From positions 1 through 22,918 of the forward strand of contig CAMUHA010000028.1 of NCBI GenBank assembly GCA_947088515.1: a stretch of DNA of 22,918 bases, written 5' to 3'. Source of the stretch: an uncultured bacterium (GTDB lineage: Bacteria > Bacillota > Clostridia > Lachnospirales > Lachnospiraceae). Numbering within the stretch: the first letter of the stretch is position 1; each line of letters opens with the position of its first letter. Shown in pieces: positions 12,800 to 19,686 of this stretch. Position numbers and translations under genes: made by a program. A model generated the notes under the pieces. That model had not been told where the DNA came from. It was given only the letters and a program-made list of their open reading frames with translations, and ran no database searches.

Positions 12800-13705
12800 A
12801 TGATTGTGATAAATATCCTTTTAGTTTTTATTTGTATTGGAGAACTTTTTTACATTCTTCATATCCGGAACCAGTTAACAAAATGGCTTGACTTTTTAAA
12901 AAGTGTGCATCAGGCGCCAGAACGGAATTTTTTTGTAAAGGGGAATGGTATCCTTGCAGATATTAATTATGAGTTAAATAGTATTTTAGAAAACAGCCGG
13001 AAACAATTTGTAAAATTGCAGAAAGCTGAAACGGCCAGCAAGCAATTACTGACAAACCTGTCACATGATGTAAGAACACCCCTGGCGTCCTTAATTGGAT
13101 ATCTGGAGTCATTGGACTCCCAAACTGCAAAAGAGCAGACAGAGTATATTCATGTGGCTTACAGAAAGGCGCTGGACTTGCAGGAGTTTGTTGACGCTCT
13201 TTTTCAGTGGTTTAAATTAACCTCTCATGAACAGCTATATCAGATGAAAGTCTGTGACATCAATGAATTAACAAGAGAAGTTCTTATTGAGCACATCCCA
13301 ATCCTTGAAAAAATGCAGATTTCTTTTTCAGTAAATATTCCTGATGATGAATGTTTTATAAAAATTGATAAAATGGCATATGCAAGAATTATCAACAATC
13401 TGTTAAGCAATGCCATAAAGCACGGAAAATGTTCCCTGATAGAGATTAAAATTCAGGAAAACAAAGACCATGCGCTGGTTTTGGTATCTAACAATGGAAT
13501 AGCTATTGCAGACAATGAACTTCCTTTTATTTTTGAACGTCTGTATAAATGTGATGCCTCCCGCTTAGAAAGTGGAAATGGATTGGGGCTTGCGATTGTC
13601 CGGGAGCTTACAAATGCAATGTCTGGTGAGATAACGGTCCAGAGCATTCAGGATGGAATGACCACATTTTATTTAACCCTGCCGCTTATTGTAAGAAAAA
13701 ATTAA
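12800..13705 (+). CDS. Sensor histidine kinase, short single-TM type
   Basis: The 301-residue kinase has only one N-terminal membrane helix (INILLVFICIGELFYILHI, about 4-22) and no extracellular sensor domain. The catalytic core is complete: H-box LSHDVRTPLASL with His89, N-box IINNLLSNAIKHG with Asn204, F-box LPFIFERLYK and G-box GNGLGLAIVREL (259-270). Such kinases usually detect ligand through an associated ABC transporter, or inside the membrane. This is consistent with the ATPase and permease genes directly downstream. GAGG lies 9 nt upstream of the ATG. A 77-bp gap separates it from the regulator gene. Partner assignment rests on adjacency. Confidence 0.94.
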   Translation: MIVINILLVFICIGELFYILHIRNQLTKWLDFLKSVHQAPERNFFVKGNGILADINYELNSILENSRKQFVKLQKAETASKQLLTNLSHDVRTPLASLIGYLESLDSQTAKEQTEYIHVAYRKALDLQEFVDALFQWFKLTSHEQLYQMKVCDINELTREVLIEHIPILEKMQISFSVNIPDDECFIKIDKMAYARIINNLLSNAIKHGKCSLIEIKIQENKDHALVLVSNNGIAIADNELPFIFERLYKCDASRLESGNGLGLAIVRELTNAMSGEITVQSIQDGMTTFYLTLPLIVRKN

Positions 13706-13767
13706 GATTTGGTAAAGGGTGGTGTCAGAACTTATTTGTAAAATGATTGTCAGGAGGTAAGGGTCAA

Positions 13768-14691
13768 ATGGATAAATATGTAATAGAAACAGAAAATTTA
13801 ACAAAGAAATACCATAACCAGACAGCTGTGGACAGGATAAATCTTCATGTGCCGAAGGGAAAAATTTATGCTCTTTTAGGACGAAACGGAGCAGGCAAAA
13901 CAACAACTATGAAAATGCTGCTGAATCTTGTGCAGCCTTCAGACGGCAGCCTTTATCTTTTTGGAGAAACCATTTCCAATAGCAGCCAAAAGAATTATCA
14001 CCGAATAGGTTCTATTATTGAAGCTCCTGCCTTTTATGAAAATCTTACAGCAAAAGAAAATCTGGAAATCTTAGGGAGGCTGCGGGGATGGCACCGGAGA
14101 GATACCATAGAGCACGCCCTTTATATTGTAAATCTGGAAAAAGAACGCAAAAAACTATTTCGGGAATATTCATTAGGAATGAAGCAGCGTTTAGGATTAG
14201 CAGCAGCCATCATGCACGAACCTGAACTGCTTATTTTAGACGAGCCAATGAACGGGCTTGACCCTGTTGGAATACATGAAACCAGAAAATATTTACTGCA
14301 GCTATGCAAAGAAAAAGGAACCACCATATTTATTTCCAGCCATGTATTAAATGAAGTTGAGCAGCTGGCAGATATAATCGGCATCATAAATCAGGGAAAA
14401 TTGCTGGAAGAGACAAGCTTGCAGGAGTTATACAGACAAGGCCGGAGATATGCCGAATTTGAAGTGTCTGACATAAATAAAGCCGCTTTAGTTTTGGAGC
14501 GTAAATTTCATATATCTGATTATGCAGTTATAGGCAGCCATATCTTGCGTGTATACGAAAAACTTGACAGCAGAGCAGAAATCAACCGTGTTTTTGTTAA
14601 GGAAGAAATAACTGTTGCCACCGTCAGTATTGGCGCTGGAAAATTAGAGGATTATTTTGAAAAATTAGTTGGAGGTGATGGAATTGGCTGA
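13768..14691 (+). CDS. ABC transporter ATP-binding protein, LanF/BcrA-like
   Basis: The 307-residue ATPase has Walker A GRNGAGKT (38-45), Q-loop area around IGSIIEAPAF, signature SLGMKQRLGLA (135-145), Walker B LLILDEP (154-160) and the H-loop in TIFISSHVLNEVEQ. IEAPAFYENLTAKENL is typical of the BcrA/LanF subgroup, which protects against bacitracin or lantibiotics by removing them from the membrane. I chose ATG 13768 because CAGGAGG lies 11 nt upstream; the upstream extension is in the ribosome binding site region. The downstream permease overlaps the end of this gene by 8 bp, so the two are co-translated. Specific substrate cannot be read from the sequence. Confidence 0.93.
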   Translation: MDKYVIETENLTKKYHNQTAVDRINLHVPKGKIYALLGRNGAGKTTTMKMLLNLVQPSDGSLYLFGETISNSSQKNYHRIGSIIEAPAFYENLTAKENLEILGRLRGWHRRDTIEHALYIVNLEKERKKLFREYSLGMKQRLGLAAAIMHEPELLILDEPMNGLDPVGIHETRKYLLQLCKEKGTTIFISSHVLNEVEQLADIIGIINQGKLLEETSLQELYRQGRRYAEFEVSDINKAALVLERKFHISDYAVIGSHILRVYEKLDSRAEINRVFVKEEITVATVSIGAGKLEDYFEKLVGGDGIG

Positions 14692-15412
14692 TATTGTATA
14701 CTGCGAATGGCTGAAATTAAAACGGTCAAAAATCATTTTTATAGGCGTTTTGGGCTCGTTTATTGTACCGCTTTTAGTTATTATAAAAAATCTCACAACC
14801 AGTTTAAGTCTGTATGGAATATACGAGGATGCTATCATGTTTATAATGCTGTTATTTGGTCCCCTTATTATGTCAGTTGTCGCAACATATCTGGTAAGCA
14901 GGGAATACACAGAAAAAACATTAAAAACAATATTTGTTGTTCCGATAGGACGCAGGTCCTTTTTGCTGGGTAAATTTATCACTTTGTTTATTCTGGTATT
15001 ATTGTTCATGGTTCTTTCATGGTTTGATATTATTGTGTTATCTATGCTATGCAGTTTGTTTATGGAAGTGTCACAATTAACCTTGTTGTCAGCAATTTAT
15101 ATTTTCATCCAGATGATAAAAGGCAGTATGTTGCTCTTTACAACACTTACTCCATTTGTGTATCTGTCTTTACGCGCAAAGGGTACGCTTACGCCATTTA
15201 TCATCATAGCCGCAGTCAGCTTACTAAATGTCGTATTTTCAGGTTCACAAATAGCCGGATTCTACCCATGGACTGCTTCCTATCTCCTTCTGACTGGCAG
15301 GCTGGAACAATTTGGGTGTCCGACTTTCATTGGAATGTTAATCCTTTTATGTGTATGCCTGTCTGGTATATTGGCCAGTATATTGAGATTTCAAAAAGAG
15401 GATATTGTGTAA
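14684..15412 (+). CDS. ABC-2 type permease partner
   Basis: The roughly 242-residue membrane protein begins with the usual EWLKLKRSKIIFIGVLGSF and has six predicted helices. The conserved VSREYTEKTLKTIFVVPIGR segment is typical of ABC-2 permeases of the bacitracin/lantibiotic group. The start is a TTG at 14684: GGAGGT lies 7 nt upstream, while the ATG at 14678 is only one base from it and the TTG at 14669 precedes it. It overlaps the ATPase gene by 8 bp. Usual systems of this kind have one or two such permeases; only one is present here. It ends 176 bp before the hydrolase gene. Confidence 0.88.
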   Translation: MADIVYCEWLKLKRSKIIFIGVLGSFIVPLLVIIKNLTTSLSLYGIYEDAIMFIMLLFGPLIMSVVATYLVSREYTEKTLKTIFVVPIGRRSFLLGKFITLFILVLLFMVLSWFDIIVLSMLCSLFMEVSQLTLLSAIYIFIQMIKGSMLLFTTLTPFVYLSLRAKGTLTPFIIIAAVSLLNVVFSGSQIAGFYPWTASYLLLTGRLEQFGCPTFIGMLILLCVCLSGILASILRFQKEDIV

Positions 15413-15588
15413 AATTTCCGTATAATAACAAACCACATATAAATTTTCTAAACCGGCTTTGCTGTCCGCTTTCAAAGAAACAGATTGACAAAGACAGAAA
15501 AACCCCACACAATAAAAAGCAGATAGAGTATTTCACAATTGACCTGCCGGTTAAAAAGCCAAAACCTGGTATATTGGAGGCAAATCTC

Positions 15589-16512
15589 ATGGTCCAAAAA
15601 CACCTTTACCAAAAAAACGGTATACAGCTTAGCTACTATGAAATTAAAAATGACCTGCCCCCTTTTGTGTTTCTTCATGCACAAGCTGTTGATGCAGCCA
15701 GTTTTGAAAACGTATGGGACAAATTATCCAAAAGCTATCATATTTATTCTGTAGACTGCTATGGACATGGAGACAGCCTGCACGATTCAGCGCAGTATAA
15801 TGTGGCAGATATCGGCAGGTCAATTATCTGCTTCATTAAAGATGTGATTAAAGAAAAAGTGTTTCTTTTAGGACATTCTTCCGGCGGATTAATTGCCGCA
15901 TACATCGCTTCACAGACAAAGCTTTGCAGCTGTTTGGTTTTAGAAGACCCTCCGTTTTTCTCCTCCCAGGGGGAACGACGCAAAAACAGCTATAATTATA
16001 TTGATTTATCTACAGTTTGTCATAACTTTATAAACCAGTCTAAAGAAAAGGATTTTGTCCTTTATTATTTCTGTAATCAGTACGCATGGAACTTTTTTCC
16101 TGAAAAATCAAGGGACAAAATAAAGCAAAAACTGACAAATATGGCGGCAAAATACAGAAAGAGGCATCCGAAGCGAAATTTAAAAATATTGTTCTGGCCC
16201 AAAGCAGCATTAAGCGCCTATCAGGGCATGAACAAATATGACCCGCTTTTTGGGGAAACATTTTTTAATGACAGCTTTCATAAAGGAATAGCTCACGAAG
16301 ATATATTGAAAAATATTAAGTGCAGAACCATATTTTTGAAAGCAAAGACAACCATCAGTGAAGATGGGATTTTGATGGCGGCATTAAGAGATGAAGATTT
16401 GAAAAAAGTTTCAGAGCTTATTGCGGATTGTTTTGTTGTTCGTTTTGATTGCGGTCACGGCATCCATATAGAAAAGCCAAAGGAGTTTATAAACTGCCTA
16501 GAGCATGTTTGA
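15589..16512 (+). CDS. Alpha/beta hydrolase
   Basis: The 307-residue protein has the alpha/beta hydrolase fold: PPFVFLHAQAVDAASFENVW (oxyanion region), VDCYGHGDS, the nucleophile elbow LLGHSSGGLIAAY (GxSxG), and the C-terminal DCGHGIHIEKPKEF with the probable catalytic histidine. A cap region with VLYYFCNQYAWNFFPEKSRD lies in between. The substrate is unknown; an ester- or peptide-like antimicrobial is possible given the preceding transport module, but this is only inference. I chose ATG 15589 because GGAGG lies 8 nt upstream; the frame is open further back through the 3' part of the permease gene, where it is non-coding. The last five codons and stop lie inside a hairpin repeat, so the original C-terminus may have been replaced. 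Confidence 0.85.
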   Translation: MVQKHLYQKNGIQLSYYEIKNDLPPFVFLHAQAVDAASFENVWDKLSKSYHIYSVDCYGHGDSLHDSAQYNVADIGRSIICFIKDVIKEKVFLLGHSSGGLIAAYIASQTKLCSCLVLEDPPFFSSQGERRKNSYNYIDLSTVCHNFINQSKEKDFVLYYFCNQYAWNFFPEKSRDKIKQKLTNMAAKYRKRHPKRNLKILFWPKAALSAYQGMNKYDPLFGETFFNDSFHKGIAHEDILKNIKCRTIFLKAKTTISEDGILMAALRDEDLKKVSELIADCFVVRFDCGHGIHIEKPKEFINCLEHV

Positions 16513-16590
16513 AAATTGCCTTCTGGCAAATGTGCGTCACAATTTACGGGAGATTTGTGCCAAATGAATTTTCAAACACGCTTTAGGCAG
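16494..16590. repeat. MITE-like hairpin repeat
   Basis: Two 24-bp arms (16494-16517 and 16567-16590) match as inverted repeats with two mismatches: CTGCCTAGAGCATG against CTGCCTAAAGCGTG, then TTTGAAAATT in both. Inside is a second imperfect inverted pair (TGGCAAAT with ATTTGTGCCA). The whole 97 bp can fold as one long hairpin between two convergent genes. It encodes no protein and would be mobilised in trans if mobile. It may also act as a two-way terminator. Confidence 0.7.
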
Positions 16591-16620
16591 CGCTGAAAGG
16601 ATAAGGGCAGACTTTTTGTT

Positions 16621-17387
16621 TCACTGCCTGACGGGATATGAAAGATTTTCCCGTATAAATACATATTCATTATCTGTGGACATTGCTTCGCTGTAACAAT
16701 ATCCCAGACTGTCAAATTGTTTGATTTCTTCGAAATCACTGATTTCCCTTTCGGCCATAAAACGAACCATTTCTCCTCTTGCCATTTTTGCCTGGGTGCC
16801 CTTTTGGATAATTTTTCCATCCTTCCATTCGCCAAAAATGCAGGTCAGAAACTTGTCCTCCGGTTGCAGATAATTTTCAATACATTTTGAATATTCCCTG
16901 GAAGCTAGATTGAGTATTTTCCCATCATCATCCCTGACCATTCGGTATAACAAGTCCCCCAAAATTCATATAAATCCTTTCTGCCGCCTGCTTTTGCCTT
17001 TGCCTGCATTTCCAGGCGGTATGGAACCACTCCGTCAAGGGGCCGGAGCGCTCCATAAAAACCGGAAAGTATCCGTAAGCGCTCCTCCACATATTTTAAA
17101 GCATTTTCTGTAAACACAGAAGGCGCCATATACTGATATTGTATCCCTTCATAGGCCACAATAGCAGGGGTCTGGCCTTTCATAAGGTCCATTTCCTGAA
17201 AACGCCTGAAATTCAATTCTGCAATTTTATCATTACATCCCCAAAGCCTTTTTGCCTCTTCATAGGAAAGCGACTGCATATATTCTTTAAGCAGCTTTGT
17301 TTTTTCCAAAAAATATGGCGTTTTGTTCACAGGATAAGTATCTGTGTCTATATTCATTTTTTTTGCCGGAGAAATAATTATCTTCAC
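16621..17387 (-). pseudogene. yaaA: yaaA-like peroxide stress protein gene, frameshifted
   Basis: The N-terminal frame (GTG start at 17387, AAGGA 9 nt upstream) reads KIIISPAKKMN and continues to RKDLYEFWG, clear YaaA/DUF328 sequence. At the G5 run (C5 on the plus strand, 16956-16960) homology jumps to the next frame, which reads DLLYRMVRDDDGKILNLASR and continues to a stop at 16621. One extra G would restore a protein of about 255 residues, the normal family length. YaaA binds DNA and limits iron-dependent oxidative damage. Both parts are otherwise well conserved, so the lesion is recent, phase-variable, or a sequencing error. As read, only a 160-residue product with a wrong tail would be made. 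Confidence 0.88.
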
Positions 17388-17415
17388 TTTTCATTATCCT
17401 TTCAGGGCTTTATCA

Positions 17416-17838
17416 TTAATCCACATGTTTTTTTATTTCCAGAATTAAAACAACAATGCCAATGCCGGTTAGAATATGGCCAATTCCTGCAATCCCGGAA
17501 ATTGATGCGTCCAATCCTTTTGTCAGTTCCGTCCCCCAAACCTGTGTAAGTCCCCTCATCAAAAACCCCAGCCCGGTAATATGAATGCCGAACTGATAAA
17601 TAAGCAAAACCCTGCCTGTGCCAGAACCCGAAAAGGCAAAAACTTTTTCAACCAACATTAATATAAGGAAGAAAAACATCCCCAGCAAAAAATAATGTGT
17701 ATGAATGACAGAAAGATTTGTCTGTCCTGTAAATTGATAAAATCTTGTATACTCCCTGTAAAATACACCAAATATCATGGCAATAACCCCATAGACCAAG
17801 GCCAAGTTCACATAACGTTTTGTCATTTTTATATCCAT
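17416..17838 (-). CDS. DUF2871 family membrane protein
   Basis: The roughly 140-residue protein has four membrane helices. YVNLALVYGVIAMIFGVFYR and SVIHTHYFLLGMFFFLILML match the DUF2871 family, which has conserved early histidines (HTHYFLLGM) that could bind metal or heme. The function is unknown. The start is uncertain: ATG 17838 is only one base from GGAG, ATG 17826 is 12 nt from it, and a TTG at 17850 lies upstream. It sits 63 bp downstream of another membrane protein gene and in the same direction, so it probably belongs to the TetR-led operon. Confidence 0.82.
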   Translation of the reverse strand: MDIKMTKRYVNLALVYGVIAMIFGVFYREYTRFYQFTGQTNLSVIHTHYFLLGMFFFLILMLVEKVFAFSGSGTGRVLLIYQFGIHITGLGFLMRGLTQVWGTELTKGLDASISGIAGIGHILTGIGIVVLILEIKKHVD

Positions 17839-17901
17839 GCTCCTTTCCAAAGCCCGGAGACTTTGTGCGTAGTTTCTTTCTTCTTATGGCAGAGCGCAAA
17901 T

Positions 17902-18576
17902 TCATCTGCCGTTTGCAATCGTTTGCCTGTAAAGCTTCCACCCCATCAGCGCCACCCACACATAGGCAAGTGTTTTGGGAATCATAAGCATTCCTATAAG
18001 GGGCATAACGCCGCTAAAGAGAACAACTGGCATATAAAATCCAAAAGACAAGGCTACCGCCAGCGGCATAAACCGGAATATCTGGTCTTTCGTTTTTTTC
18101 ACCTGTTGCGCAAATATTACAATGATAATAATACCCATAACGGCAAAGGGAATGTTCCGCAGTACGCCGTATAATAGGGGCTGGCGGTACATCAGCCATT
18201 GGTTCTGCGGAAGAAGGCAAAGCGCAATACGTATTACGGATAATATCCACATTGTCCATGTAAGATTTTTTTGACCTTCTATTTTAAAATGCTCCCGCCA
18301 GATATAGTATAAAATTAAATAAAAAATGGTCATAGTAATAGAAGTAATAAATTTCCCGATTCCCAGGGCTGCCGCATTTGCCTCCAGTCCCGTTGTCCAT
18401 AAAGCATAAAAACGGGGAATGAGGTGAAAGGAGTCCCCTGCGCCAAGCAAAACTGTCATACAGCCTGCTTTTTTCACCAGGGAATTGTTCCCCTTTACTA
18501 ACATTGTAAGCCCTGCAATAAAAGTAAAGCCAAGATAAAATACATCAAAAATTGTTTCTGCAAGTGCCTGTGCCAT
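17902..18576 (-). CDS. Seven-helix membrane protein, unknown function
   Basis: The 224-residue protein has about seven membrane helices. It begins MAQALAETIFDVFYLGFTFI and has short charged loops (FKIEGQKN, QQVKKTKDQIFR). Polar residues inside helices include GAGDSFHLIPRFYALW, which could form a binding site. I do not recognise the family. TAGGAG lies 7 nt upstream of the ATG, and that TAG also ends a possible 29-residue ORF. The gene lies between TetR and the DUF2871 gene in the same direction. This suggests an operon under TetR control whose products act in the membrane, perhaps in transport or stress sensing. Confidence 0.8.
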   Translation of the reverse strand: MAQALAETIFDVFYLGFTFIAGLTMLVKGNNSLVKKAGCMTVLLGAGDSFHLIPRFYALWTTGLEANAAALGIGKFITSITMTIFYLILYYIWREHFKIEGQKNLTWTMWILSVIRIALCLLPQNQWLMYRQPLLYGVLRNIPFAVMGIIIIVIFAQQVKKTKDQIFRFMPLAVALSFGFYMPVVLFSGVMPLIGMLMIPKTLAYVWVALMGWKLYRQTIANGR

Positions 18577-18588
18577 AAAAAAATTCTC

Positions 18589-18678
18589 CTATTTTAAGTT
18601 CCGCTCCCTCCCTCCATGCACCTCTTCCCCCAGAGCAAATCCTGTCTGCTTCGCATACAGTCTTTCCTCTGGGCGCAT
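18589..18678 (-). CDS. Possible 29-residue ORF coupled to downstream gene
   Basis: An ATG at 18678 opens a frame reading MRPEERLYAKQTGFALGEEV and ending ERNLK at a TAG that is part of the next gene's TAGGAG ribosome binding site. The composition looks protein-like, and its stop would place ribosomes at the next start. No ribosome binding site precedes its own ATG, and it lies 19 bp downstream of the TetR stop. It may be a leader peptide, a decayed fragment or chance. Confidence 0.25.
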   Translation of the reverse strand: MRPEERLYAKQTGFALGEEVHGGRERNLK

Positions 18679-18697
18679 GGTGGGCGGTCGCTGGTTT

Positions 18698-19246
18698 TTA
18701 GTAAATTATGCGTTTAATAATTGAAATAAGATAATCGGGGACGGGAGCCTTCATTTTTAACAACATCATCATATTTATCATGATAAAATGCGCAAACTGC
18801 TCTCTGGTAAAGGTTTCGTCCCAAATCTCTTCACGTACCTGCCCGTCCTGCTCCAGGCATTGGATAAGTACCGTTTCAAGCGCCGACTGCATGGATGCCA
18901 TACGTACCGTTCCCGCTGTTTCCACATTGCCAAGGCTGTTCATGAGCTTACCTGCCGACTGGTCTATCCGTACTCTTAGATATGTATATATTTCCTGCAG
19001 CCGCCCGCAAAAGGAACTTTGGGTAACTGCCTCTCCCATTTCCTCCAATGTCTGCTCCCAGTACTCTTCTGTCAACGCAAGCAAAATCTCATCCTTGTTT
19101 GAAAAATAGTTATATACCGTTCCGGTGGCAGCGCCAGCTCTTTGGGCAATTGAGCGGATATTGACTGCATTTATTCCCTCCATGTCCGCAATTTCACGGG
19201 CTGCATCAAGCAGCGTCCCCCTCATCGTATCATCCTTTTTTCTCAC
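18698..19246 (-). CDS. TetR family transcriptional regulator
   Basis: The 182-residue protein has the TetR helix-turn-helix at the N-terminus: LLDAAREIADMEGINAVNIR, then SIAQRAGAATGTVYNYFSNK, which is the family's most conserved segment. The C-terminal ligand domain is generic (CLEQDGQVREEIWDETFTRE). I chose GTG 19246: GGAGG lies 6 nt upstream, while the longer frame from 19285 would begin inside the operator. Two identical palindromes and a consensus promoter lie directly upstream, so it very likely represses its own transcription together with the membrane genes downstream. The inducer is unknown. Confidence 0.93.
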   Translation of the reverse strand: MRKKDDTMRGTLLDAAREIADMEGINAVNIRSIAQRAGAATGTVYNYFSNKDEILLALTEEYWEQTLEEMGEAVTQSSFCGRLQEIYTYLRVRIDQSAGKLMNSLGNVETAGTVRMASMQSALETVLIQCLEQDGQVREEIWDETFTREQFAHFIMINMMMLLKMKAPVPDYLISIIKRIIY

Positions 19247-19268
19247 CTGTCCCCTCCTTTCTATTTTA

Positions 19269-19333
19269 TGAACATGTTCACCCATATTATATGCAAAGTA
19301 TAATATTTTGTCAAGCTTATTTGAACATGTTCA
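19269..19333 (-). promoter_or_regulatory. TetR promoter with paired palindromic operators
   Basis: On the minus strand TTGACA (19314-19309) and TATAAT (19291-19286) are separated by 17 nt, a perfect sigma-A consensus. TGAACATGTTCA, a 12-bp perfect palindrome, occurs at 19269-19280, over the start site, and again at 19322-19333, just upstream of the -35. The two centres are 53 bp apart, about five helical turns. Repression by the adjacent TetR protein, perhaps with both sites filled, is the natural reading. Confidence 0.85.
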
Positions 19334-19383
19334 TAAAAAACAAAAAAGTACAGACTTTTTCTGCGCCTTTTGATTTCAAAGTA

Positions 19384-19412
19384 TTGAAAACGCCTTATAT
19401 ATATGCTAAAAT
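19384..19412 (+). promoter_or_regulatory. Promoter of the chemoreceptor gene
   Basis: TTGAAA (19384-19389), a 17-nt spacer and TAAAAT (19407-19412) preceded by TG form an extended -10 sigma-A promoter. The predicted leader is about 270 nt. I looked for a cyclic-di-GMP or other riboswitch in it and recognised none; it contains no convincing ORF or terminator. Confidence 0.55.
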
Positions 19413-19686
19413 TTGCAGGGTTTATCTATTCTTATATTAAATGAACCCAGACAAAACAATGTAAAGGTATTACAATTCTGGTTTTCTATGAATGTTATAC
19501 TGTAAGCGCCACTTGCAGTATGCAGGGTCAAAATATGAATAAATAGCCATTTTGCAAGGCAAAAGAAGTAAAAAATCTGTCTTTTGGAAAAACGCTGGAA
19601 AACAGTACAAAAGCGCAAATAAAGCTTGGGAAAAGCATTCAAAGTCTGCCGGAATAATACCTAAAAATAATAAGGAGGCCTATTTT

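Noticed and set aside
15049..15588. Long upstream extension of the hydrolase frame
   Set aside because: It overlaps the permease coding region in another frame; the ATG at 15589 has GGAGG 8 nt upstream.
19413..19686. Possible cyclic-di-GMP or other riboswitch in the chemoreceptor leader
   Set aside because: The long leader invited the idea, but none of the conserved GEMM or other riboswitch strings could be recognised.
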